The notes under the pieces were generated by a model. That model ran no database searches. It was given only the letters and a program-made list of their open reading frames with translations, and was not told the DNA's origin. A stretch of DNA of 64,000 nucleotides, taken from positions 2,300,987 through 2,364,986 of the forward strand of contig NZ_CP101823.1 of the NCBI RefSeq assembly GCF_024498175.1, written 5' to 3'. Positions 33,298 to 42,358 of the stretch are shown one piece after another (the stretch's first letter is position 1; each line of letters begins with the position of its first letter). The stretch is from Haloplanus salinarum (GTDB taxonomy: Archaea; Halobacteriota; Halobacteria; Halobacteriales; Haloferacaceae). Position numbers and translations under genes: made by a program.

Positions 33298-35043
33298 TCA
33301 CCGAAACGCCCGCCGACTGTCGAGGGCCGCGACGGTGCCCGCCGCGGCACGCTTCGCACGGATCGACCGGATCACCGCGGACGCCTGCACGAGCGCGTAG
33401 CCGAGCCAGAGGGCGTAGCCGCCGGGGGCGCTCCCGACGACGCCGACGGTCGTCCCGAAGGCGTCGACCCCGGCCGTAACCGCCGTCTCGCCGAGCAGGA
33501 GGACCGAGAAGTAGCCGTAAAAGCCCGAGGCCCACCAGAGCACGGCCACCCGTCCCCAACCGGGTTGGAGGTGTTCGGGCAGTCGCCCGGTGTTGACGAG
33601 AAGCGTCAGGAGCGTGTAGGGCCACATCATCAGCCCGGAGAGGGCGGCGCCGACGACGAGCAGGAAGAAGGGGCCGCGGTCGCCGAGCGGCGCCGAGAAG
33701 AGGAGGATGACGACCACCCCCCACACGGTGAAGGCGGTGAGCAGCCACCAGAACAGACGGGAGAGGTCCCACCCCGCCTCGCGGGCGAAGGCCTCGTAGA
33801 CGGCGTCCGCGGAGTTGCGGACGAACGACTCGACGATGGCGTACTCGGTGGTAAAGAGCGCGAGAAAGAGCAGGACGAAGACGAGTGCGGCCCCGACCCC
33901 GCCGAGGGCGGGGGCGATCCGCCCGAGCCACATATCGAGGGCGTTCGCCCCGGCGCCGGGGGCGTGGCGGTGGGCGACGGCCATCAGGACCGTCGCCACG
34001 AGCAGGAGGCCGAGGACGAACGTGAGCAGGTGTTCGACCTGGATCACCCGCCACCAGCCGCGCCAGCGACGGAGGTTCAGGTCGGTGGGGCGGAAGGTGA
34101 AGCCGTTCCGGTGGATCGCTTCCGGGTCGTCGCCGCTGAACGGGTTGTGGACCCGGCCCTGGTAGTTGCCCATGGCGTACCCCTTCTCGCGGGCCCAGAG
34201 GCTCTGTGAGAGGTTGAGGTAGCCGCCGGCGCCGGCGAAGGCGAGGCCGCCGAGGAAGACGGCCACGTCCATGTTCGGGGGGAGGGTGCCCACGCTCCCG
34301 AGCGACGCGGGCAGGGCCACGAGTTCGCCGACTGCGCCGCCGACGGCGGCGAGGGCGAGCGCCGTCGCGATGGCGAGCGCGAGGAGTCCGATCTGGAACG
34401 CCTCGACGGCGTTGTACATCACCGACGACGCCTGGTAGGAGCCCCAGACGAGGAGCATGAGCGCGACGGCCAGGGGCTTCCAGGCGGGGAGGCCGAGGAG
34501 TGTGGACCCGGCGAGGCCGGTCGCGGTGGCAGCGACCTGTGCGGCCCCTGCGGCCCAGCCGGGCCACCCGAGGCTGAGGAGACCGGCGACCAGGAAGACC
34601 CACGGCCACGCGCGGTGGACGCGTACGTACGACCGAAAGACGCTCTCGCCGGTGGCGAGCGTCCACCGCTGGAGCTCCGTGTTGACGAAAAACTGCGTGA
34701 GGACGCCAACCCAGAACGCCCAGTAGAGCCCCCAGCCGTGGCGAGCGATCAGCCCCGGCCAGAACAGCGTCTCGCCGCTCCCGAGCGACGCGCCGAGCAT
34801 GATGGCGCTCGGCCCGACGACGTGGCGGACGCGGGGCACGCGGGGCAGTTCGGCCAAGCGGAAGGCACCGCCGGTCCCGCGGTCGGGGTAGTCGACCGTC
34901 TCGGGCGCTCGATCCAGGTCGTCGTAGGGGAGCGGGCAGTACCACGTTCCCCGGTACTGGCGGCCCTCGACCGCGGAGGCGTACACCGGAGCCTCGGCGT
35001 CGTCGTCGCTCGGCTCCGTCGCCCCCGCGTCGTCGTCAACCAC
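33298..35043 (-). CDS. NRAMP-related membrane transporter lacking the DPGN motif
   Basis: A 581-residue membrane protein with about 11-12 helices and an acidic N-terminal extension of about 75 residues. Helix 1 reads GPSAIMLGASLGSGETLFWP, and the following region (TELQRWTLATGESVFRSYVR) is characteristic of NRAMP-like proteins. The metal-binding DPGN of helix 1 in true NRAMP carriers is replaced by SLGSGE. The MPH motif of helix 6 is replaced by an AGAGGYLNLSQS sequence. Metal transport is therefore doubtful. Sitting between a regulator and the LUD genes, it may move a lactate-related substrate or support this pathway in another way. The start is GTG 35043; no ATG precedes helix 1. Confidence 0.75.
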   Translation of the reverse strand: MVDDDAGATEPSDDDAEAPVYASAVEGRQYRGTWYCPLPYDDLDRAPETVDYPDRGTGGAFRLAELPRVPRVRHVVGPSAIMLGASLGSGETLFWPGLIARHGWGLYWAFWVGVLTQFFVNTELQRWTLATGESVFRSYVRVHRAWPWVFLVAGLLSLGWPGWAAGAAQVAATATGLAGSTLLGLPAWKPLAVALMLLVWGSYQASSVMYNAVEAFQIGLLALAIATALALAAVGGAVGELVALPASLGSVGTLPPNMDVAVFLGGLAFAGAGGYLNLSQSLWAREKGYAMGNYQGRVHNPFSGDDPEAIHRNGFTFRPTDLNLRRWRGWWRVIQVEHLLTFVLGLLLVATVLMAVAHRHAPGAGANALDMWLGRIAPALGGVGAALVFVLLFLALFTTEYAIVESFVRNSADAVYEAFAREAGWDLSRLFWWLLTAFTVWGVVVILLFSAPLGDRGPFFLLVVGAALSGLMMWPYTLLTLLVNTGRLPEHLQPGWGRVAVLWWASGFYGYFSVLLLGETAVTAGVDAFGTTVGVVGSAPGGYALWLGYALVQASAVIRSIRAKRAAAGTVAALDSRRAFR

Positions 35044-35104
35044 GGCGACCCCCGCCGCGTGACGTCCGGCGGTCGCTGGGCGTCGGTGTTCCCATCGGTG
35101 GCGA

Positions 35105-35121
35105 CTCGGGAATCCCCCGAG
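35105..35121 (-). terminator. Small hairpin between the HTH gene and the NRAMP-like gene
   Basis: On the minus strand CTCGGG-GGATT-CCCGAG forms a 6-bp stem 14 nt after the HTH stop, preceded by a run of five T. It may attenuate or end transcription from the regulator gene. The archaeal terminator signal would be the T-run itself. Confidence 0.35.
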
Positions 35122-35134
35122 AAAAACGAACCGA

Positions 35135-35704
35135 TCAGTCGCCGCCGAGGAAATGCCAGAGGTGGCCCCGCTCCGCGGGCGGATCGACCCCCGGCAACCC
35201 CTTCAGCGCCGGCTGGATGGCGTTCCACCACGACTCCGGGGATTCGTAGCCTGCGGGGTGGTCGTGATAGACGTCCCGGAGGAAGTCGGCCTTCTTCGCC
35301 TCGGGGTGGGCCGCCAGGTAGTCGTAGGCGGCCGACAGCGCCTCGCGGCGGGCCTCCAGGGTCGGCCCGCTCCCCGGCAGGTTCGCCTCGCGAATGGCGT
35401 TGGCGACGGCGAGCGGTCGGTCGTCGGTGTCGGCGGACGGGTGGGACGACTCCCGCGCCATCGGCACCCACCACACGCGACTCCGCGCGCCGACCTTCCG
35501 GGTCTTCAGCCGCCCCCGGTCGACGAGCGCCTCGAGTTTGTTGTGGGCCGTCCGTCGCGAGCAGTCGACCGCCTCCATCACGTCGCTGGCGGTGAGCGGC
35601 CGCGCCAAGTCGTCGCGCTCGTCGAACACCTCCAGGACCGCCTCCGGCGGGATGCGGTCGGCGTACTGGCCGTCGTCGTTCCGCGGGCGTTCCTCCCCGG
35701 CCAT
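35135..35704 (-). CDS. HTH transcriptional regulator of the lactate island
   Basis: A 189-residue protein. A winged helix-turn-helix lies at residues 18-80 (PLTASDVMEAVDCSRRTAHN, then KLEALVDRGRLKTRKVGARS). An unfamiliar C-terminal domain follows, with conserved-looking AKKADFLRDVYHDHPAGYES and ESWWNAIQPALKGLPGVD. It starts at ATG 35704, facing lctP across a 320-nt regulatory region packed with CACACGA-type repeats, the first of which sits 10 nt upstream of its own ATG. That makes it the best candidate for the protein that reads those sites and controls lactate use. The effector is unknown. Confidence 0.8.
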   Translation of the reverse strand: MAGEERPRNDDGQYADRIPPEAVLEVFDERDDLARPLTASDVMEAVDCSRRTAHNKLEALVDRGRLKTRKVGARSRVWWVPMARESSHPSADTDDRPLAVANAIREANLPGSGPTLEARREALSAAYDYLAAHPEAKKADFLRDVYHDHPAGYESPESWWNAIQPALKGLPGVDPPAERGHLWHFLGGD

Positions 35705-35714
35705 GGTCGAACCC

Positions 35715-35884
35715 TGTGCACACGAAAACAAAAGCCTTCGCACTCGTGTGAACGACAGCACACACGAATGAACAGGTGGTACACACGTGTGTCGTGGCTC
35801 GGGTGCGGGACGGCGGATCGCCGCCGACAGCCCCCGAAACCGCCTTCTTTCCGGTGCAGTCGAACGGACTGGCGCGTGTGAACC
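35715..35884. promoter_or_regulatory. Cluster of CACACGA / TCGTGTG operator-like repeats
   Basis: Five related sites occur between the divergent regulator and lctP: TGTGCACACGAA (35715-35726), TCGTGTGAACG (35744-35754), CACACACGAATG (35759-35770), the 12-bp palindrome ACACACGTGTGT (35781-35792) and GCGTGTGAACCG (35873-35884). TCGTGTG and CACACGA at 35744/35761 form a 7-bp inverted repeat with a 10-nt spacer. The first lies within the expected core promoter of the leftward regulator gene. Confidence 0.65.
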
Positions 35885-35929
35885 GCTCCCGAGCCACGCC
35901 GCATCCATCACGAAAAGCGAGGAACGATG

Positions 35930-36020
35930 GATATATATCGGGGGGAACGATGGCAGGGAACGATGCCAGAACGATCTGCGAACGGTTGTGGAACGGATCG
36001 GCGAGTCGACGGCGGAGGTG
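35930..36020 (+). promoter_or_regulatory. TATA box, leader and Shine-Dalgarno site of lctP
   Basis: GATATATAT at 35930-35938 is a strong TATA box predicting transcription from about 35960. The mRNA would carry a leader of about 65 nt ending in GGAGGTG (36014-36020), 4 nt before the ATG at 36025. This excludes the longer start at 35950, which would lie upstream of the transcript. It is one of the few clearly leadered genes here. Confidence 0.65.
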
Positions 36021-36024
36021 TGCG

Positions 36025-37734
36025 ATGGCGCTGACCGACATCGCCGTCGCCATCACGCCGCTGGCGATCATCGCCTACCTGATGGTCGGGCGGTTCTGGC
36101 CCGCGACGCGGGCGATGCCGGTCGCGTGGCTCGTTGCCATCGTCGCCGGCTACGCCGGGTGGAACATGTCGCCGACCTGGATCGGCGCCGCCACCGTCAA
36201 CGGCTTCATCACCGCCGCGAGCATCCTCTGGATCGTCTTCGGGGCGATCCTGTTGCTCTATACGCTCAAACGGACCGGCGCGTTCGACGCCATCAACCAG
36301 GGGTTCGCCTCGATCAGCGACGACCGCCGCGTCCAGGTGGTCCTGCTCGTGTTCCTGATGGGATCGTTCATCGAGGGCGCGGCCGGCTTCGGGACGCCCG
36401 CGGCCATCGTGGGCCCCCTGCTCGTCGGCCTCGGCTTCCCGCCGCTCGCGGCCGTCGTGGTCGCCCTCACCGGGAACCTGATGGCCATCACCTTCGGCGC
36501 CGTCGGGACGCCGCTCATCATCGGGATGATCGACATCTTCGGCGACGTGGAGGTCATCTCCTCGGCCGTCGCCGCACAGGGGATGACCGTCGAGGGTTGG
36601 GTGGCCGACATCGCGGTGTGGGCGGCCTCGTTCCACGTGGTCGTCGGCGCCGTCCTGCCCTTCATCGGTGTGGCGATGATGACCCGGTTCTTCGGCGAGG
36701 AGCGTTCGATCAAGCCCGCGCTGGAGGTGTTGCCGCTCACCCTCTTCGCGTGGGCCTCCTTCGCCGTGCCCTACTGGGCGACGGCGTACTTCCTGGGACC
36801 GGAGTTCCCCGGCCTGATGGGTGCGATGGTCGGCCTGTTCGTCACGGTCGGCGCGCTCAAGGCCGGCTTCTTCCACCCCGACGACGAGTGGGACTTCGGC
36901 GACCAGTCCTCGTGGCCCGACCACTGGGTCGGCGAGATCCAGCCCGGCGAGTCCGCCGACCGCGAGGCGGGCGTCGCCGCCGACGGCGGCGTCGTCCGGA
37001 CGATGTCCCTCTGGAAGGCGTGGACGCCCTACGCCCTCGTCGCGGCGCTGCTCGTCGTCACGCGCGTCGTCGACCCGGTGACGGCGTTCCTCCAGTCGAC
37101 GCTCGTCCTGCAGTGGGGGTCGATCTTCGGCACCTCGCTGTCGGGGTCGCTCGCGGTGCTGTACCTGCCGGGGGCGGTGTTCGTCGCCGTCCACCTGCTG
37201 ACGATCCCCATCCACGGGATGTCGAAGGCGGAGGTCGTCGGCGCCTGGAGCGAGACGATCGAGAAGGTGACCCCCGCGGTCGTCGCCCTGCTGTTCGCGG
37301 TGGCGACGGTCCAGATCATGCTCCAGTCCGGCACCGCCACCGGCACCGACGGGATGTTGATCGTCCTCTCGGACGCGATGGCGAACCTCGCCGGCGGGGT
37401 CTACCCCTTCTTCGCGTCGCTCGTCGGTGCCCTCGGGGCCTTCCTCGCGGGGTCGAACACCGTCTCCGACATCCTCTTTGGCACCTTCCAGTACGGCGTC
37501 GCCGACCAGATCGGCTTCCCGCGTACCATCATCCTCGGTGCGCAGGCCGTCGGCGGGGCCATCGGCAACCTCATCGCCGTCCACAACGTCGTCGCGGCGC
37601 TCGCGGTCGTCGGCCTCGTCGGCGAGGAGGGCCGCGTCATCCGCTACGAGCTCATCCCGCTCGCGTACTACGCGACGGCCACGGGGGTCCTGACGCTGCT
37701 GTTCGGGTACGTGCTGTTCCCCGGGACGTTCTAG
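36025..37734 (+). CDS. lctP: L-lactate permease (LctP family)
   Basis: A 569-residue transporter with about 13-14 helices. Family signatures include [20 protein letters not shown] near residue 117, [20 protein letters not shown] near 150, and [20 protein letters not shown] near 472, followed by [20 protein letters not shown]. These are diagnostic of the LctP/GlcA lactate and glycolate permeases. A soluble loop at about 290-330 ([17 protein letters not shown]) is halophile-like. The start is fixed by the TATA box and Shine-Dalgarno site upstream. It is followed after 39 nt by the D-lactate dehydrogenase gene, which has its own TATA box. Confidence 0.95.
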   Translation: MALTDIAVAITPLAIIAYLMVGRFWPATRAMPVAWLVAIVAGYAGWNMSPTWIGAATVNGFITAASILWIVFGAILLLYTLKRTGAFDAINQGFASISDDRRVQVVLLVFLMGSFIEGAAGFGTPAAIVGPLLVGLGFPPLAAVVVALTGNLMAITFGAVGTPLIIGMIDIFGDVEVISSAVAAQGMTVEGWVADIAVWAASFHVVVGAVLPFIGVAMMTRFFGEERSIKPALEVLPLTLFAWASFAVPYWATAYFLGPEFPGLMGAMVGLFVTVGALKAGFFHPDDEWDFGDQSSWPDHWVGEIQPGESADREAGVAADGGVVRTMSLWKAWTPYALVAALLVVTRVVDPVTAFLQSTLVLQWGSIFGTSLSGSLAVLYLPGAVFVAVHLLTIPIHGMSKAEVVGAWSETIEKVTPAVVALLFAVATVQIMLQSGTATGTDGMLIVLSDAMANLAGGVYPFFASLVGALGAFLAGSNTVSDILFGTFQYGVADQIGFPRTIILGAQAVGGAIGNLIAVHNVVAALAVVGLVGEEGRVIRYELIPLAYYATATGVLTLLFGYVLFPGTF

Positions 37735-37773
37735 TACCCGGAATTTAAGCGGCCGTACGCCAAGTGGCCGCCG

Positions 37774-40700
37774 ATGGCAACGACAGGCGACTCCGCCGAC
37801 GATCCCGCGGCGTCGGGGGAGTACGACTACCGGAGCGACGACGTCGATCGCCCGGGGATGGTCGACGACCTCGAGGAACTGATCGAGGGCGACGTGCGGT
37901 TCGACGACTACTCCCGACAGCTCTACGCCACGGACGCGAGCGCCTACGAGATGACCCCCGTGGGGGTCGTCTTCCCCACGTCGACCGCGGACGTGGCCGC
38001 TATCGTCGAGTACTGCGCCGAGCGCGAGGTGCCGATCCTGCCCCGCGGCGGCGGGACGAGCCTCGCCGGCCAGACGGTCAACGAGGCGGTCGTCCTCGAT
38101 TTCTCGCGGCACATGACCGACGTGGTCGAGGCCGAGCCCGACGAGCGGCGGGTGCGCGCACAGCCGGGCGTCACGCTCGGCGAACTCAACGCGGAACTGG
38201 CGCCCCACAGCCTCAAGTTCGCCCCCGACCCCGCGTGGGGCGACAAGAGCGTCCTCGGAGGCGCCATCGGCAACAACTCCACCGGCGCCCACTCGCTGAA
38301 GTACGGCAAGACCGACGCCTACGTCGAGGAACTGGAGGTGGTGCTGTCCGACGGGACCGTGACCACCTTCGGCGAGGTGTCGCTGGCGGAACTCCGGGCC
38401 GGGGCCGATCCCGAGGGAACCGTCGAGGAACGAATCTACGCCGCGGTCGAACGGATCGTCGACGAGGAGGCCGACGAGGTGCGCGAGCGGTACCCCGACA
38501 TGAAGCGCAACGTCTCGGGGTACAACCTGGACATGCTGGTCGACGAGGCCGAATCGGGGGCGATCAACCTCGGCCGCCTGCTCGCCGGCAGCGAGGGGAC
38601 GCTCGCGATCATCACCGAGGCGACCGTCTCGCTCGAACCCGTCCCGGAAACGAAGTCCGTCGCCCTGCTGACCTACGACGACCTGCTCGACGCGATGGCG
38701 GACGTGGCGCCCATCCTCGAACACGACCCGGCGGCCGTCGAGGTGATGGACGACGTGTTGCTCGACCTGGCGCGGGACACCGCGGAGTTCGCGGACGTGG
38801 TCGGGATGCTCCCCGAGGGGACGAGCTCCGTGCTGCTCGTCGAGTTCTACGCCGCGGGCGACGACGACGGTCGCCGGAAGGTCGCGGACCTCGTCGCCGA
38901 CCGCGTCCCCGACGCCGACCCCGAGGCGACCCCGGGCGAGGGGGCGGCCGACCGCACGGACGCTCCACGGGTCGCGCGGGCGGCGATGGAGGCCCACGAC
39001 GAGGAGACGCGGGCGAAGTTCTGGAAGATGCGCAAGTCCGGGCTGCCGATCCTGCTGGGGCGGACCACCGACGAGAAACACATCGCGTTCATCGAGGACA
39101 CGGCCATCCCGGCCGAGAACCTGCCGGACTACGTCGCCGACTTCCAGGCGATACTCGACGAACACGACACCCTCACCACCTACTACGCCCACGCGGGGCC
39201 GGGCGTCCTCCACATCCGGCCGCTGGTCAACACCAAGACCGTCGAGGGCGTCCACGAGATGGAGGCCATCGCCGACGCCGCGACCGACCTCGTCGTGAAA
39301 TACGACGGCTCCGTCTCGGGCGAACACGGCGACGGCCGCGCCCGCACCCAGTGGAACCGGAAGCTGTACGGCGACCGGCTCTGGGGGGTCTTCCGCGACC
39401 TGAAGGGTGCCTTCGACCCCGACTGGCTGCTGAACCCAGGAACGGTCTGTGGCTACGCCGACGATGAGCCGATCCCCGACGGGCTGTCCGACCGAGCGGC
39501 CGCCGCCGACATGACCGAGAACCTCCGCTTCGACCCCGACTACGAGTTCGACGCCGGCTTCTCGTCGGCCCTCGAGTGGGACAACGAGAACGGCATGCAG
39601 GGCATGGTCGAACTCTGTCACGGCTGTGGCGGCTGTCGGGGCCCCCAGGAGACCACCGGCGGCGTGATGTGTCCGACCTACCGCGCCAGCCAGGAGGAGA
39701 TCACCGCCACGCGCGGACGGGCGAACCTGCTCCGGCAGGCGATGAGCGGCGACCTGGACGCCGACGCGACCGACGTGGAGTTCATGCACGAGGTGCTCGA
39801 CCTCTGTATCGGCTGCAAGGGCTGCTCGAAGGACTGCCCGAGCGAGGTGGACCTCGCGAAGCTGAAAGCGGAGGTGACCCACGAACACCACCGGCGACAC
39901 GGTGCCAGCCTGCGCGATAAGCTGTTCGCGAACGTCGACCGCCTGAACGAACTCGGGTCGGCGCTGGCGCCGCTCTCGAACTGGGCGGCGAAGGTGCCCG
40001 GCGCCCGCACGGTGATGGAGAAGACCCTCGGCATCGCGAAGGACCGCACCCTGCCGACCTTCCACCGCGAGTCGCTCGTCGACTGGTTCGACGACCGTGG
40101 CGGCTGCCGGGTTTCGGCGGCCGAGGCCGACCGGCGCGCCCTGCTCTTCCCCGACGCGTACACCACGTACAACCACCCCGAGTCGGGGAAGGCCGCCGTC
40201 CGGACTCTGGAGGCGGCGAACGTCCACGTCCGTATCCCACGGGACGTGAGCGGGAGCGGCCGTCCGCCGTTCTCGAAGGGCTTCCTCGACCGGGCCCGCG
40301 AGCAGGCGGCGACGAACGTCGACGCCCTCGCGCCCCGCGTCCGCGACGGCTGGGACGTGGTGTTGGTCGAACCCTCCGACGCCGTGATGTTCCAGTCCGA
40401 CTACCGCGACCTACTAGCCGGCGAGGACGTCGATACCCTCGCGGACAACGCCTACGGGATCATGGAGTATCTCGACACGTTCCGCCTCGACGAGGCGCTG
40501 GAGGCGGACGCGGACGGCTCGCTGACCTACCACGGCCACTGTCACCAGAAGTCGACACGGAAGGACCACCACGCGGTCGGCGTGTTGCGGCGGGCGGGCT
40601 ACGCGGTCGACCCGCTGGACTCCGGGTGCTGTGGCATGGCCGGGTCCTTCGGCTACGAAGCCGAACACTTCTCGATGAGCAAGGCCATCGGGTCCATCCT

Positions 40701-40833
40701 CTTCGACCAGGTGGACGACAGTCCCGGCGAGGAACTCGTCGCCCCGGGGGCCTCCTGCCGGACGCAACTCGGCGACCACTACGACGCGGAGCCGCCGACG
40801 CCGGTGGAGAAACTCGACGCCGCGCTCAGGTAG
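37774..40833 (+). CDS. dld: D-lactate dehydrogenase, FAD / iron-sulfur / CCG fusion
   Basis: A 1019-residue fusion. Residues about 40-560 form the FAD-binding PCMH plus C-terminal domain of GlcD/Dld enzymes (PRGGGTSLAGQTVNEAVVLD, DKSVLGGAIGNNSTGAHS, and the C-terminal GSVSGEHGDGRAR). A ferredoxin-like region at about 615-700 holds two 4Fe-4S cysteine sets (CHGCGGCRG...CPTY and CIGCKGCSKDCP). The last 300 residues are paired CCG domains (YHGHCHQKSTRK, SGCCGMAGSFGYEAEHFSMS). It oxidises D-lactate, or a similar 2-hydroxyacid, to the keto acid and passes electrons through the clusters. AATTTAAGC, 30 nt upstream, is its TATA box. The stop overlaps the next, convergent gene by 8 nt. Confidence 0.92.
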   Translation: MATTGDSADDPAASGEYDYRSDDVDRPGMVDDLEELIEGDVRFDDYSRQLYATDASAYEMTPVGVVFPTSTADVAAIVEYCAEREVPILPRGGGTSLAGQTVNEAVVLDFSRHMTDVVEAEPDERRVRAQPGVTLGELNAELAPHSLKFAPDPAWGDKSVLGGAIGNNSTGAHSLKYGKTDAYVEELEVVLSDGTVTTFGEVSLAELRAGADPEGTVEERIYAAVERIVDEEADEVRERYPDMKRNVSGYNLDMLVDEAESGAINLGRLLAGSEGTLAIITEATVSLEPVPETKSVALLTYDDLLDAMADVAPILEHDPAAVEVMDDVLLDLARDTAEFADVVGMLPEGTSSVLLVEFYAAGDDDGRRKVADLVADRVPDADPEATPGEGAADRTDAPRVARAAMEAHDEETRAKFWKMRKSGLPILLGRTTDEKHIAFIEDTAIPAENLPDYVADFQAILDEHDTLTTYYAHAGPGVLHIRPLVNTKTVEGVHEMEAIADAATDLVVKYDGSVSGEHGDGRARTQWNRKLYGDRLWGVFRDLKGAFDPDWLLNPGTVCGYADDEPIPDGLSDRAAAADMTENLRFDPDYEFDAGFSSALEWDNENGMQGMVELCHGCGGCRGPQETTGGVMCPTYRASQEEITATRGRANLLRQAMSGDLDADATDVEFMHEVLDLCIGCKGCSKDCPSEVDLAKLKAEVTHEHHRRHGASLRDKLFANVDRLNELGSALAPLSNWAAKVPGARTVMEKTLGIAKDRTLPTFHRESLVDWFDDRGGCRVSAAEADRRALLFPDAYTTYNHPESGKAAVRTLEAANVHVRIPRDVSGSGRPPFSKGFLDRAREQAATNVDALAPRVRDGWDVVLVEPSDAVMFQSDYRDLLAGEDVDTLADNAYGIMEYLDTFRLDEALEADADGSLTYHGHCHQKSTRKDHHAVGVLRRAGYAVDPLDSGCCGMAGSFGYEAEHFSMSKAIGSILFDQVDDSPGEELVAPGASCRTQLGDHYDAEPPTPVEKLDAALR

Positions 40834-41596
40834 GATCGAAGGGCGTCGCCGACGTCCACAGGCGCTCGTGGAGCGCCCGTGCCCACCGCGTCGCCGCCGG
40901 CGTGTCGTTGCCGAGGAACCCGCGTGGGGCCCCGTCGTCGTAGACGACCAGCCCCATCTCGGGGCCCGACGGCGTCTCCGCGAGGACGAGCGTCACGGGG
41001 TCGTCCCGGTCGACGTGACGGATCGCGACGCGGCCGCTCGCGACCGCCTCGCGCATGTCACCGGGACGGGTCGCCGCCTGCCGCTCGATCACCCGCTCGG
41101 TCGTGACGAAGGAGACGGTCATCCCCGCCTCCATGACCCGGTCGTGATAGAGTCGCGCGTGGCGGGAGAGATACCGCCCGGTGTACACCGACACGTGCGT
41201 CGCCGCCTCGACGATGTCCGCGACCGCCGCGACGGGACGACTCGGCGCGTGTGGCGCCGTCTCGATCAGCGTCGCCCCGTCGACGACCGCCGGGTCGAGA
41301 TCGAAGACCACCTCGACGCCGGCGAACAGGGGGGCGGCCTCGCCGAGAGTCTCGATCCGCCGGGTGTACCGATCGTGGACCTCGGCGGCCAACCGTCCGG
41401 ACGCCGTGGTGCGGTAGCCCGACGGAGTCGACGTCACGAACCCCACCGTCGACAGCTCGCGGACGGCCCGATCGACCGTCGACCGGGAGACCCCGAGCCG
41501 GTCGACGAGCGTCGCCTTCGAAACCGCCCCCTCGTCGAGCGCGCGGAGCGTCTCGGACCGGCGAACGACGACCGCGGCCGGGGACGGATCGGTCAT
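40826..41596 (-). CDS. Winged-helix regulator with a C-terminal sensor domain
   Basis: A 256-residue protein. The N-terminal winged helix is at residues 10-75 (SKATLVDRLGVSRSTVDRAV, then RELSTVGFVTSTPSGYR). The remaining 170 residues (APLFAGVEVVFDLDPAVVDG, DIVEAATHVSVYTGRYLSRH) resemble the C-terminal domain of archaeal regulators often annotated methanogenesis-regulator-like or DUF1724. GATATATAAATG at 41651-41662 is a strong TATA box. ATG 41596 then follows a leader of about 35 nt, whereas the ATG at 41653 lies inside the TATA region. Being convergent and overlapping with dld, it may be a second regulator of the lactate island, but this is inference. Confidence 0.8.
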   Translation of the reverse strand: MTDPSPAAVVVRRSETLRALDEGAVSKATLVDRLGVSRSTVDRAVRELSTVGFVTSTPSGYRTTASGRLAAEVHDRYTRRIETLGEAAPLFAGVEVVFDLDPAVVDGATLIETAPHAPSRPVAAVADIVEAATHVSVYTGRYLSRHARLYHDRVMEAGMTVSFVTTERVIERQAATRPGDMREAVASGRVAIRHVDRDDPVTLVLAETPSGPEMGLVVYDDGAPRGFLGNDTPAATRWARALHERLWTSATPFDPT

Positions 41597-41650
41597 CGCG
41601 TCACGCCCGGCTGCGGCCCGAACCGTCGGGTCCGTCCCCAACCGGCACAG

Positions 41651-41662
41651 CATTTATATATC
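41651..41662 (-). promoter_or_regulatory. TATA box of the winged-helix regulator
   Basis: On the minus strand GATATATAAATG is a near-ideal haloarchaeal TATA element about 55-65 nt upstream of the ATG at 41596. The remaining gap to 41861 and beyond shows no gene or obvious repeat. Confidence 0.6.
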
Positions 41663-41861
41663 ACGTTTCAGCGGTTGACGTGTTCGCCGCACGACAACAT
41701 CAAGTCGTCGATCGGTGTACATCGGTACGCCGGGGTGCCTCTGACACGCGGGGTCGTGGCGGGTTGCCCGGCCCGCCGTTCGATCCGGCGCCGGACCGCG
41801 ACGGATGCGCCCGGATCCGTCGACGGTCGGGTGCTCCCGGTCGCCCGACAGCGGTCGGGAT

Positions 41862-42287
41862 TCACCCTCTCGTCGCGTCGCGATGTGCCGACCTGACGGA
41901 TTCGGTCAACGCCGACAGCGACGGGGCCGCCGCGAGGTGGGACCGGCAGTCGCAGTCCGAGGCGCCGAAGCCGTCGATCGGCCCGTCGGGCAAGCGCCCG
42001 GCGACGGCACACTCGACGTCCGCGCCCGCCGACGTGACGACGGTGATCAGATCCGTCGCCGGGTGGCCGGTGAGGTAATCCACGTGCCAGTGGCGGGTGT
42101 CGCTCTCGCCGGCCGCCAGCCGGCGGTGGCGGTCCACGCGGGCGAACCCCCCGCTCCCGAGAGCGCTGCCGGTGTAGGCGTAGGCGCCGGCGGGGAGGCG
42201 GTGGATTCCCAGCGCACCGACCTCCAGCTCCGCGTCACGGGACAGTTCGAGAAGCAGGGTGTAGGTGCCGCCGTCCGCGTCGGTCAT
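41862..42287 (-). CDS. DUF123 (GIY-YIG-like) protein
   Basis: A 141-residue protein that spans one DUF123 domain: TYTLLLELSRDAELEVGALG, PAGAYAYTGSALGSGGFARV, DRHRRLAAGESDTRHWHVDY, and near the end GFGASDCDCRSHLAAAP. The YTGSALG, R and HWHVDYL elements fit the domain, which is related to GIY-YIG nucleases and is sometimes found with endonuclease III. Activity is unproven. It is divergent from the Hrq1-like helicase gene, 71 nt away, hinting at a shared DNA-repair theme. Confidence 0.85.
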   Translation of the reverse strand: MTDADGGTYTLLLELSRDAELEVGALGIHRLPAGAYAYTGSALGSGGFARVDRHRRLAAGESDTRHWHVDYLTGHPATDLITVVTSAGADVECAVAGRLPDGPIDGFGASDCDCRSHLAAAPSLSALTESVRSAHRDATRG

Positions 42288-42358
42288 GGTCACATCCGGG
42301 CGGTCGAGGGGCAAAGGTCGACCGGAACCGGTTTGTTCGCGTCGGCCCGAGCGGGGGC

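Noticed and set aside
33298-35043. Calling this gene a manganese or iron transporter
   Set aside because: The NRAMP metal-binding motifs are replaced, so the substrate is left open.
35950-36024. Upstream ATG start for lctP at 35950
   Set aside because: It would lie upstream of the transcript start predicted from the TATA box at 35930. The ATG at 36025 has a strong Shine-Dalgarno site.
35908-40227. Minus-strand open frame of 1439 codons opposite lctP and dld
   Set aside because: Antisense of two confidently identified genes. Arg/Asp/Gly-rich text is typical of GC-rich shadows.
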